From the NCBI GenBank assembly GCA_015228875.1, contig JADGCS010000011.1:1-35764 (forward strand): 35,764 nt of DNA, written 5' to 3'. The stretch's first letter is position 1; the number at the start of each line of letters is the position of its first letter. The notes below the pieces were generated by a model. It saw nothing but the letters and a program-made list of their open reading frames with translations, was not told the DNA's origin and ran no database searches. This document shows, one piece after another, positions 16,993 through 24,521 of this stretch. This stretch comes from Deltaproteobacteria bacterium (GTDB lineage: Bacteria > UBA10199 > JADGCS01). The position numbers were made by a program, and so were the translations under genes.

Positions 16993-18844
16993 AAACATCA
17001 GGGCGATTCAAAAGAAACGCCCGCTCTTGTACAGGGATCTGCTGCGGTATTTTGAAAGCAGCAAAGCGAGCGAGTCCACCATTTTCAAGGCAGCAGACTG
17101 GGACGGTTTCAATTTGAATTACAGGGATGACCACGGTGAAAAGATCACGCTGTATCACTGTTCTCCTCAGCAAGAGTACGCCAAAAGCCTTAAACTGTCT
17201 CGACTCAACCACCCGCGCATCCTTGTTTTTGACGGCATAGGGCTTGGGTATCATTTTGTTGAGTACATAAAGACGCGACCCGATCACGTCCGGGATATTC
17301 TTGTTGTCGAAAAATACCCCGAAATATTCGCAAACGCCCTTAAAATTTTTGACCTGACACCGTATATCGAATCAGAAGATTACGAGTTTTTTGTGGGGCT
17401 TGATGAAAACACTGCGACTGTCAGGCTCAAACAGTTTCTCATCAACAGGGAGAGGCTCATCTACGTATCGAGGGTTGAACATTTTTATTTTGAACCGGCC
17501 CTTTTGACCGGTGGCGCGTATTATGAGGCATTCGCCTGTCAAATGCAAAAGGCAGTGGAGCACATCGGGGATGCTGTTACAACACCACCGGTTGATAATG
17601 CCTACGGGCTTTTCAATATCATAAGAAATCAGGATCGAATCGCCAGTAGCGATACTCTATACGATATCAGAGGGCTTTTCACGGGAAGGCCCGGCATCGT
17701 TATTGGGGCCGGACCCTCACTCAACAAACAGACCGCTCACTTAAAACAAAACAGCGACAGGCTGGTGATTGCCTGCACCGATGCCGCCCTCGCCACGCTG
17801 CTGAGTAACGGGATACAGCCCCACTGTGTGGTTTGTTCGGAGAGAAGCATCAATCAAAAATACATTTTTGATCATCTGCCGCCGGGTACATCAATCCCCT
17901 TAATAACTCTGCCCTCTACAAATCCCGATCTTGTCAAAAACTATCCCGGACCAGTGGTTTTTATCGGGCGACATGCGACATACGGACTCTGGTTGTGGCC
18001 CGATGAAGCTATTGGTCCTGTCGGTCTAGGCGTGAGTAGTGTGGCCTACTGTGCACTGGCGATCCTTGGCTGCTCTTCAATTTATCTTCTGGGACAGGAT
18101 TTTTCTTTCGACGCGGCAACAGGAACGGCTTATGCCGCAAAGTCCTCGGATTATCTTAATACAGTCAATGCTCAACTCATGACCTCAACTCAGATCGAAA
18201 TAGAGGGGCATAACCAGACCGTTGTAAAAACAACAGCCCTTTGGAAAAAACTGCTGGACGAACTGATCATCCAGATCACGGAGTATTCCCTGCCCACTTT
18301 TCATGTTCAAGCGGATGGCCGCGGTGCGTTGATCAGAGGGGCTCAGAGGATCACGCCCGAGGCCTTCTGGGACAAGACGGTTGCTTTGTTGCCGTCATGT
18401 AATTTTTCACAAATTCTCGAAGCGGCCTTGAGTCAACCCTGTGTCCGTGATAACACGATCGTGCAGCTGATAAAGCGGACAAGTGTATTCCTTGATGATC
18501 TCACACCAAAAATTCATCAGGCGATCACAGTGCTCATGACTGATTATTACGAGGGAGATGGGGCGATTGCCGTTAAAGACGATGACGGGTCCCTGGCACG
18601 CTCTATAGTCAACAGGTGGCGGGAGGTCCAGGAAGACTTGATTAACCTTGATCGTCCCCTGTTCTATTTTTTTATCAACTGTACCTTTGGTCCCTCCCAC
18701 ATCATGACGATGGCCAAGAGGGAGAGCCTTGTTCTGGATCTAAAAAACAGACAGCTTTTTATCGATCAATATTTTATCATGACCATGGAATGGCTGCAGG
18801 CCCTGCTCTTGTGGACGGTGAGACTTAAATATATATTACGATGA
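16976..18844 (+). CDS. maf: Maf-3, motility-associated glycosyltransferase (DUF115/MAF_flag10)
   Basis: This is the third Maf paralogue, 622 residues. The DUF115 domain has GIVIGAGPSLNKQTAHL (about 240-256), VIACTDAALATLLSNGIQPHCVVCSER and IYLLGQDFSFDAATGTAYA (about 368-386). Where maf1 has LERD and maf2 LERI, this copy has CSERS. It starts MDFLSKNIRAIQKK within the 3' end of the GT4 gene, with AAGGA about nine bases upstream. It closes the glycosylation unit: an inverted copy of the palindromic repeat starts seven bases after its stop codon, and the flagellin promoters follow. Confidence 0.92.
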   Translation: MDFLSKNIRAIQKKRPLLYRDLLRYFESSKASESTIFKAADWDGFNLNYRDDHGEKITLYHCSPQQEYAKSLKLSRLNHPRILVFDGIGLGYHFVEYIKTRPDHVRDILVVEKYPEIFANALKIFDLTPYIESEDYEFFVGLDENTATVRLKQFLINRERLIYVSRVEHFYFEPALLTGGAYYEAFACQMQKAVEHIGDAVTTPPVDNAYGLFNIIRNQDRIASSDTLYDIRGLFTGRPGIVIGAGPSLNKQTAHLKQNSDRLVIACTDAALATLLSNGIQPHCVVCSERSINQKYIFDHLPPGTSIPLITLPSTNPDLVKNYPGPVVFIGRHATYGLWLWPDEAIGPVGLGVSSVAYCALAILGCSSIYLLGQDFSFDAATGTAYAAKSSDYLNTVNAQLMTSTQIEIEGHNQTVVKTTALWKKLLDELIIQITEYSLPTFHVQADGRGALIRGAQRITPEAFWDKTVALLPSCNFSQILEAALSQPCVRDNTIVQLIKRTSVFLDDLTPKIHQAITVLMTDYYEGDGAIAVKDDDGSLARSIVNRWREVQEDLINLDRPLFYFFINCTFGPSHIMTMAKRESLVLDLKNRQLFIDQYFIMTMEWLQALLLWTVRLKYILR

Positions 18845-18851
18845 CGTTTAT

Positions 18852-18897
18852 GTCATTGCGAGGAGCGCAAGCGACGCGGCAATCTCTTTGATTTATG
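18852..18897 (+). repeat. 46-nt palindromic repeat element, copy 2
   Basis: This is the inverse of copy 1 (15657-15702) with two mismatches in 46. The two copies face each other around the GT4-maf3 pair. The folded RNA might also act as a barrier or 3'-end structure for the upstream transcript, although no T-tract follows directly. Confidence 0.88.
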
Positions 18898-18978
18898 GCA
18901 TCATATATAGAACGCTCATGGGATAGCTCTATTTTTTTTCCAATCTCCAATCTTTTCGAAAATAAAATCAAAAAAATT

Positions 18979-19005
18979 TTAAGAATTTATAAAACCCGCC
19001 GATCT
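18979..19005 (+). promoter_or_regulatory. Distal sigma-28 promoter candidate of flagellin 1
   Basis: TTAAGAAT-N11-GCCGATCT has the same spacing as the stronger sigma-28 sites at fliD and fliS and keeps the AAG and GCCGAT cores. It would give a leader of about 160 bases containing two hairpins. Confidence 0.5.
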
Positions 19006-19016
19006 AATGCTTAGAT

Positions 19017-19042
19017 GAGGTTCTTTGTTTATGAAGAACCTC
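19017..19042 (+). promoter_or_regulatory. Hairpin in the flagellin 1 leader region
   Basis: A perfect 9-bp stem, GAGGTTCTT (19017-19025) with AAGAACCTC (19034-19042), and an 8-nt loop sit close to the transcript start expected from the distal promoter. A 5'-terminal hairpin may stabilise the mRNA. A second, bulged stem (GGCAGTCCC/GGGACCTGCC) lies at 19113-19142. Confidence 0.6.
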
Positions 19043-19121
19043 TATATATGTTTTTGTTATAAACGCTGTGGTCAGGAAAAGCAGATGTCTGCCATGGAAG
19101 GCGGAATGTCTGGGCAGTCCC

Positions 19122-19147
19122 TAAAAAACACAGGGACCTGCCGATTA
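19122..19147 (+). promoter_or_regulatory. Proximal sigma-28 promoter candidate of flagellin 1
   Basis: TAAA (19122-19125) and GCCGATTA (19140-19147, 7 of 8 to the -10 consensus) are separated by 14 bases, one short of the usual 15. The predicted transcription start near 19155 gives a compact leader containing the AAGGAGG ribosome-binding site at 19164-19170. Confidence 0.5.
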
Positions 19148-19175
19148 AGCAGACCCATAGATCAAGGAGGATTGC

Positions 19176-20699
19176 ATGGGCATTGGTATTAATACAAACA
19201 TTGTGGGCCTTAGGGCGCAATTTGCTCTTTCACATACTAATAAAAATTTTAATACCGCGTTGATGAGACTCTCAACCGGATTAAGAATCAACACACCTGC
19301 GGATGATGTGGTGGGACTCGCAACCTCGACCAATCTCATGACTCAGATTCGCGGACTGCAGCAGGCGAGACTCAACATCAATTCGGCAATGGGACTGCTT
19401 AATGTGGCCGAAGGGTATCTGTCGCAATTGACGGAGGTAGCCCAGGAACTCAGGGCTGTGGCCGTGCAGGCGGCCGAGGACAGTCTGTCATCGTCTGTCA
19501 GAGGCACGCTGGAGAGCCGATTTGACTCGTTAAGAAATGAGTACGACAGACTGACTGACAACGCCGATTTTAACGGTGTGACGATTCTGGGATCAGGCGC
19601 GTACGGAACGGGGTTGTCATCGGTTATTCAAGTGGGTCCCGATGCCAATGAAACATTAACCGTCTCCATTGCTGACACGCGTATCGAGGCCATCGGCAGG
19701 GTGGCTGTCTACACAGCGCAGACAAGAACAGCAACATCTGCAAGCGCCACGGCAGAGGCAGCTTTTGCCGGACCAAACGCAGGGATCACGATTAATGATG
19801 TGGCTGTTCCAATTGCCGATTTTACAACCGATGGTGTTTCCAACGTGGGGTCAAGCGAGTCGGCTATTGCATACACCCGGGCCATAAATTCTGTAAGTCA
19901 GACAAGCGGGGTTCGGGCCACAGTGGTTGCCAATGTGTTTACCATCAATTACGACGCCGGTGCGGGACTCGAATCGAATCAGCACCTTGTGCTTAACGGG
20001 GTCACAGTCAAAGCGACAGACATGGCAGTGGCTGCCGGTGATGATGACGGGGTGTCAACGCTCGTAAGTTTGATTAATGATTATTCGTCTGACACGGGTG
20101 TGACGGCCTCGATTGATACAACGAGTAACAAGATTTTATTAACAGCCACCGACGGCAGAAATATCCATCTGCAATTGAGCGCGGCGGGTGCTGTCAGTGG
20201 TTCTTACAATGTTTTCGGCGTCACAGGAGCAGTGGGAAATACACAGGTTGCGCAGCGGGGAACTTTCAGGCTCGAGGCTGATGAGGCTTTTGATATCGTG
20301 GGTGCCCAAAATGAATTTACAAGCGCGGCAACGGAGTCTGTGGCCATGGATGAATATGGTGACAATGCTGCGGGGACAACCACACTCTCAGAGGCAAATG
20401 TGGCAACAGCATCAACGGCGGGGTACGCGATTACAATTATGGAGAATGTGATCAATCAACTACAGACACGCAGGGCCGATGTGGGATCACTGCTGAACAG
20501 GTTTGAGGTTGCAGAACAGGAGATGGGGGTCAGAATCGAAAATCTGGAGGACTCAAACTCAATGATCCGTGATTCGGATCTTGCGGAGGAGACGGCAAAT
20601 TTGACAAAGTTTCAGGTTATGCAACGCGCTGGGATGGCGGTGCTCTCGCAGGCAAACACAGCACCTGCCATGGCCCTGGAGCTGCTGAGAAAAATGTAG
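19176..20699 (+). CDS. fliC: Flagellin 1
   Basis: This 507-residue flagellin is the filament subunit exported by the flagellar type III system. The conserved D0/D1 N-terminus (1-140) has INTNIVGLRAQ, LSTGLRIN and NVAEGYLSQLTEV. The C-terminal D1/D0 (about 410-507) has NQLQTRRADVGSLLNRF and VLSQANTAPAMALELL. The central domain (about 170-405) carries two Flagellin_IN-like units (around INDVAVPIADF and LNGVTVKATDM) and is Ser/Thr-rich, which is suitable for Maf-mediated O-glycosylation. The hinge motif reads ADDVVGLATS, where DDAAGLAIS is typical. The Shine-Dalgarno AAGGAGG is strong. It follows the Maf cluster and has one or two sigma-28 promoters. Confidence 0.97.
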   Translation: MGIGINTNIVGLRAQFALSHTNKNFNTALMRLSTGLRINTPADDVVGLATSTNLMTQIRGLQQARLNINSAMGLLNVAEGYLSQLTEVAQELRAVAVQAAEDSLSSSVRGTLESRFDSLRNEYDRLTDNADFNGVTILGSGAYGTGLSSVIQVGPDANETLTVSIADTRIEAIGRVAVYTAQTRTATSASATAEAAFAGPNAGITINDVAVPIADFTTDGVSNVGSSESAIAYTRAINSVSQTSGVRATVVANVFTINYDAGAGLESNQHLVLNGVTVKATDMAVAAGDDDGVSTLVSLINDYSSDTGVTASIDTTSNKILLTATDGRNIHLQLSAAGAVSGSYNVFGVTGAVGNTQVAQRGTFRLEADEAFDIVGAQNEFTSAATESVAMDEYGDNAAGTTTLSEANVATASTAGYAITIMENVINQLQTRRADVGSLLNRFEVAEQEMGVRIENLEDSNSMIRDSDLAEETANLTKFQVMQRAGMAVLSQANTAPAMALELLRKM

Positions 20700-20708
20700 T
20701 TTTTCGAT

Positions 20709-20735
20709 GCTGATTTCAAAAAAATCGAAATCAGC
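20709..20735 (+). terminator. Hairpin after flagellin 1 (weak terminator)
   Basis: GCTGATTTC (20709-20717) pairs perfectly with GAAATCAGC (20727-20735) around a 9-nt loop, 10 bases after the stop codon. The T-tract is not adjacent (five T at 20745-20749), so it may be a weak terminator or a 3'-end stabiliser. Confidence 0.45.
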
Positions 20736-20930
20736 TCAAGGATGTTTTTGCTGCCTGCTGCTGCCCTTAGATCCCATGATCACAGGGAGCAAGCAGACGG
20801 CACTGACGGCGATCAACGTGCTGCCGTTGCGGCGGCGCACAAAGGGAGAAGGACTGTGGTGGAGGGCATAAAGCCTTTCACCGGTCAGGTCATGAAGACC
20901 GTTTTCTCCTAAAATTCATGGAGGAACCAT
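20736..20930. promoter_or_regulatory. Flagellin 2 leader region with weak sigma-28 candidate
   Basis: The best sigma-28 fit is GCAAGCAG-N11-GGCGATCA (20789-20815). The spacing matches the other sites, with CAAG kept and 6 of 8 bases at the -10. It would leave a leader of about 110 bases. Short G/C-rich stems (for example CGGTC/GACCG near 20882-20901) lie between it and the start codon. Confidence 0.35.
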
Positions 20931-22433
20931 ATGGGGTTACGTGTTAATACAAACGTTTCGAGCTTAAAGGCTCAGAACGCATTAAAAAGGACCACCGCCA
21001 GACTCGAACAGAGTTTGAACAGGTTATCCAGCGGTCTTAGAATTAATACCGGGCGTGATAACGTTGTTGGTCTTGTCAAATCAGAGGAATTAAGGTCACA
21101 GATCAGAGGTATCGATGTGGCCCTCACCAATATATCCAACTCAAACAGTTTTATGAACGTGGCCGAAGGTTATCTATCCCAGCTCACGGACATCACGCAG
21201 AACATGCGCGAGATTGCCGTGCAGGCTGCTGAGTCGACAATTTCTTCTGCAAACAGAAATACCTTGTCAACCCAGTTTTCCACGCTGCTTGAGGAGTATG
21301 ACAGGCTGTCCCAAAAAGCCAACTTTACCGGTGTCAGCCTGCTTGACGGGTCTTTTACCAACCGGACCCTGCAGATTGGGGCCTCCGAGGGTGAAACCCT
21401 GACAATCAGCATTGATGACGCACGATCGGCAAGCATTGGTCAAGTGGCCAAGTTTACCACGCTCACAAAGACCGCTGTTTCCGGTGAGGCAACGGCCACA
21501 GCCGATTTTACAGACCCGGCAGCAACCCTGTCGTTTAACGTGGACGGGACAGACTATGTGGTCAATGCTGGGGACTATGCCGATGACGGTGTGTCAAGCG
21601 TCGATGCTGACGAATCGGCCCTTGCCTATGTGAATGCTATCAACAGGGCAAGCGGCAGTTCGGGGATCACGGCGACGGTTAATGCCAACATATTCACTGT
21701 TGCGTATGGTGCCGGTGCTGGTTTGGAAAGTAACCAGAACATCATCATCAACGGTGTGACGGTCAAGGATACAAGCCTGGCCATCGCCGCTGCAGATGAC
21801 ACTGGTGCCGCGACACTCGTCAGTTTGATCAACACCAAGTCTGCATCAACCGGGGTCGAGGCCAGCATAGACACAGCAAATAACACGATCCAGCTGACAG
21901 CCTCAGATGGACGCAACATCAATATCCGGTTTAGTGATAACGGGGATGTGGGATCCACATACAACATCTTTGGGATCACCGGGGGTGCAACAAATACGCA
22001 AACGACCCAGAGGGGCACGTTTGATCTTGTCTGTGAGAATGCCTTCACGATTACCGATACAGGGAGCAACATCTCTGACAGCAGCGAGGCGGTCTCCATC
22101 GACACAACAACGGCGCTTGCCTATGCCGATTTGTCGAGTACAACCAACGCGCAGACCGCGATGAGTATCATGGACCAGGTTGTGACCCAGATACAGAGTT
22201 TAAGGGCCACAGTTGGATCGACAGCCGAGCGTCTGGATATCGCGGTCGCAGAACTCCAGTCGCGACAGGAAAACCTGTACGCGTCTGAGTCCGAAATCCG
22301 CGATGCTGACATCGCTGTCGAAACCGCGAGACTCACGCAGGACCAGATATTACAACAAGCCGGTGTAGCAGTGTTGTCACAAGCCAATGCTGCGCCACAG
22401 ATTGCAATCGCCTTATTGAGCAATCTTGGCTAA
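20931..22433 (+). CDS. fliC: Flagellin 2
   Basis: This second flagellin has 500 residues and the same domain plan. The N-terminal D0/D1 has VNTNVSSLKAQNALKRT, LSSGLRINTGRDNVVGL and MNVAEGYLSQLTDI. The central domain (about 165-395) has two Flagellin_IN-like units. The C-terminal D1/D0 has SLRATVGSTAERL, ESEIRDADIAVETARL and VAVLSQANAAPQIAIALL. The Shine-Dalgarno is GGAGG, about six bases upstream. By hand alignment its central domain is about 60 per cent identical to that of flagellin 1, whereas the N-terminal D0/D1 is about 50 per cent identical. It ends at a strong terminator. Confidence 0.97.
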   Translation: MGLRVNTNVSSLKAQNALKRTTARLEQSLNRLSSGLRINTGRDNVVGLVKSEELRSQIRGIDVALTNISNSNSFMNVAEGYLSQLTDITQNMREIAVQAAESTISSANRNTLSTQFSTLLEEYDRLSQKANFTGVSLLDGSFTNRTLQIGASEGETLTISIDDARSASIGQVAKFTTLTKTAVSGEATATADFTDPAATLSFNVDGTDYVVNAGDYADDGVSSVDADESALAYVNAINRASGSSGITATVNANIFTVAYGAGAGLESNQNIIINGVTVKDTSLAIAAADDTGAATLVSLINTKSASTGVEASIDTANNTIQLTASDGRNINIRFSDNGDVGSTYNIFGITGGATNTQTTQRGTFDLVCENAFTITDTGSNISDSSEAVSIDTTTALAYADLSSTTNAQTAMSIMDQVVTQIQSLRATVGSTAERLDIAVAELQSRQENLYASESEIRDADIAVETARLTQDQILQQAGVAVLSQANAAPQIAIALLSNLG

Positions 22434-22456
22434 GTCTGGCTTGTGATTCATGGTGT

Positions 22457-22490
22457 AAAAAAACCCCTGTCTTCGGACAGGGGTTTTTTT
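22457..22490 (+). terminator. Strong intrinsic terminator after flagellin 2
   Basis: CCCCTGTC and GACAGGGG form a perfect stem closed by a UUCG tetraloop (22472-22475), flanked by seven A and seven T (22457-22463 and 22484-22490). The A/T flanks allow function in both directions. Confidence 0.96.
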
Positions 22491-22514
22491 ATGGAGTTTT
22501 AATTGTGCCTGCCT

Positions 22515-22520
22515 TATAAT
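22515..22520 (+). promoter_or_regulatory. TATAAT -10 box at the spsF start (leaderless candidate)
   Basis: A perfect TATAAT is followed by seven bases and then the ATG of the next gene at 22528, so transcription would begin at or next to the start codon. The matching -35 (TGGAGT at 22492-22497, 17-base spacer) is only 3 of 6. Confidence 0.45.
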
Positions 22521-22527
22521 CTCAAAC

Positions 22528-23256
22528 ATGAAAACAGTAATCATTGTTCAGGCGAGGATGACCTCGACCAGGCTGCCGGGCAAGGTGTTGATGAGGGTTA
22601 TGGACAAACCACTTCTTCAGTACCAGATTGAGAGACTAAGAAAAGTTTCCCTTGCGGATGATATCGTCATTGCCACCACGATCAACCGCACCGATGATCC
22701 TGTTGTGGATCTTTGTGACAGGCTCAATGTAAAATCCTTCAGGGGACTCGAGGACGATGTTTTACTCAGGTATTACGATACGGCCGTCAGAGAGAAGGCA
22801 GATGTCATCATTCGCTCGACGGCGGACTGCCCTCTTATCGATCCTCGTGTGATAGACCAGATCATCGCTTGTTATAAAAACAACCCTGCGCAGTACGATT
22901 TTGTGAGCAACACCATCAGACGCACGTACCCGCGCGGTCTGGATGCCGAGCTTTTCTCCTTCGAGGTCCTGGAAAAAATTCACCGTCTTTCAACAGAGGC
23001 AGAACAACGCGAACATGTCACACCGTATGTTTATGATCATTTCAACGAGTTCAAATATTTCAACGTGGCCTGTGCGGAGGGGGATTATAGTCATCACCGA
23101 TGGACAGTCGATCAAAGAGAAGACCTTGAACTTGTCACACTCATCATTAAAGAACTCTACCCGCAAACGCCCTATTTCTGTATGCAAGACGTCATTGATC
23201 TGCTCGATAAAAATCCGGAATGGTTAAAAATAAACGCGGGTGTCAAACAAAAATGA
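22528..23256 (+). CDS. spsF: SpsF-like CMP-sugar cytidylyltransferase
   Basis: This 242-residue protein belongs to the SpsF/CTP_transf_3 family (COG1861). These nucleotidyltransferases activate sugars with CTP, including nonulosonic acids in polysaccharide and flagellin glycosylation. Signatures are VIIVQARMTSTRLPGKVL at the N-terminus (nucleotide-binding loop), RSTADCPLIDPRVID at about 92-106, and HHRWTVDQREDLEL at about 190-203. Its stop codon overlaps the ATG of the PseG-like gene (ATGA). The pair therefore probably supplies the CMP-activated sugar used by the Maf proteins; the exact sugar is not shown by sequence. There is no Shine-Dalgarno upstream and a TATAAT ends eight bases before the start. 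Confidence 0.88.
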   Translation: MKTVIIVQARMTSTRLPGKVLMRVMDKPLLQYQIERLRKVSLADDIVIATTINRTDDPVVDLCDRLNVKSFRGLEDDVLLRYYDTAVREKADVIIRSTADCPLIDPRVIDQIIACYKNNPAQYDFVSNTIRRTYPRGLDAELFSFEVLEKIHRLSTEAEQREHVTPYVYDHFNEFKYFNVACAEGDYSHHRWTVDQREDLELVTLIIKELYPQTPYFCMQDVIDLLDKNPEWLKINAGVKQK

Positions 23257-24347
23257 AGATTGCCATCAGAGTGGATGCCTCGCACACCGTTGGCAGGGGA
23301 CATCTCTACAGATGCCTTGCCCTTGCAGACGCCTTTAAAAGGCGCGGCGATGCCGTGTTTTTTATCTGCAGGGCGCAAAAGGGTGATGCGATCGAATGGT
23401 TAAGGGGGCGCAAGGGGCACGATGTCTTTGTTCTTCCAGAATGCAAAGAACAAAACAGCCCTGCCGTAGACACGGGTGATTATCGGGACTGGCTGAAGGG
23501 CGACCCGGGGACAGACTCCCTTGAAACCCTCGAAGCCATTAAACAAGCGGGTGGTGCAGATCTTCTGGTGATAGATCATTATGCCCTCGATAACGACTGG
23601 GAAAGAACTGTTTCGGGGTGCGTAAAAAAAATTCTGGTCATTGATGATCTTGTCAGCCGCAAACACTTCTGTGATGCGCTTGTAAACCCAACAGTCGTTG
23701 ATGACGCTCAAGCCTGTCGGGGTTTTGTCCCCTCCCGCTGCCTTGTCATGACAGGGCCAGAGTATGCCCCACTCAGGTCCGAGTTTCTTGCGGAGAGAAT
23801 AAATCAATCCACAAAAAAGCGGCAAGGACGCGTGCGTGATATCCTGATCTTTCCAGGCGGGGGTGATACAGACAGTTTTACCGCGATGCTTATTGAAGGC
23901 ATCAGGCAGACAAGGCTACCGGATGCAAGATTTCATTTTGTTGCGGGTGGTGATTCTTTAGCCATCAAAGGCATGATCAAAGCGCAATTATCGAATCATC
24001 ACTGCAGGTTTTATGCCGATGTTGACAACATGGCCTCCTTGATGGGCCAGATGGACCTGTACCTTGGCAGTGGCGGCAGCATCACATGGGAGAGATGCTG
24101 CCTGGGACTCACCGGCGCGGTGGTCTCCATGGAGGTAAACCAATTTCATTTTAACAAGTTGTTGGGAGAACAAGGATGCCATCTGTTTCTGGGCAACCGC
24201 ACAGATCTTGGCGCAAATGATATCACAACAGCACTGCAAGGACTTATAAAAAACCAGGGACAAATGGCAGAAATGTCAGCAAAATCTATTCGTCTGGTGG
24301 ACGGATATGGTGCCCAAAGGGTGGTCGAAGCGATCCATAAGCTGTAA
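23253..24347 (+). CDS. pseG: PseG-like UDP-sugar hydrolase
   Basis: This 364-residue protein is of the PseG/SpsG type. PseG hydrolyses UDP-2,4-diacetamido-2,4,6-trideoxy-altrose in the pseudaminic acid pathway. The start at 23253 is chosen because MKIAIRVDASHTVGRGHLYR is the family N-terminus. It places the GRGH histidine at position 17, the position of the catalytic His in Campylobacter PseG. The frame stays open 11 codons upstream only inside spsF. A GT-B-like C-terminal half has DILIFPGGGDTDSFTAML and GSGGSITWERCCLGLTGAVV, then NQFHFN. It is longer than Campylobacter PseG (274), mainly in the C-terminal part. It is coupled to spsF by ATGA overlap. PseB, PseC, PseH and PseI homologues are not in the window. 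Confidence 0.87.
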   Translation: MKIAIRVDASHTVGRGHLYRCLALADAFKRRGDAVFFICRAQKGDAIEWLRGRKGHDVFVLPECKEQNSPAVDTGDYRDWLKGDPGTDSLETLEAIKQAGGADLLVIDHYALDNDWERTVSGCVKKILVIDDLVSRKHFCDALVNPTVVDDAQACRGFVPSRCLVMTGPEYAPLRSEFLAERINQSTKKRQGRVRDILIFPGGGDTDSFTAMLIEGIRQTRLPDARFHFVAGGDSLAIKGMIKAQLSNHHCRFYADVDNMASLMGQMDLYLGSGGSITWERCCLGLTGAVVSMEVNQFHFNKLLGEQGCHLFLGNRTDLGANDITTALQGLIKNQGQMAEMSAKSIRLVDGYGAQRVVEAIHKL

Positions 24348-24425
24348 GTGATGTCTCATGTTGTATGCCGATGATAAAGGTTGATCGGTCCAGAAGGGGG
24401 GTTAAAAAAAACACGAAAAAAAAAT

Positions 24426-24452
24426 TCAAGATTTTCCAAATCAGGCCGATAA
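24426..24452 (+). promoter_or_regulatory. Sigma-28 promoter of fliD
   Basis: TCAAGATT-N11-GCCGATAA has a perfect sigma-28 -10 and the standard 11-base gap between 8-mers. The transcription start is expected near 24460, about 60 bases before fliD. Confidence 0.82.
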
Positions 24453-24521
24453 AAGCTCTGGGACGATTATTGTAAGCATGATTTGTTTGGGCCATGTGAG
24501 GACAAAAATTTGGAGAAACAC

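Noticed and set aside
20457-20482. TCAA-N14-GCCGATGT inside the 3' end of flagellin 1, a possible sigma-28 promoter for flagellin 2
   Set aside because: The spacing is one base off and GCCGAT is frequent here as Ala-Asp codons, as in several other coding spots.
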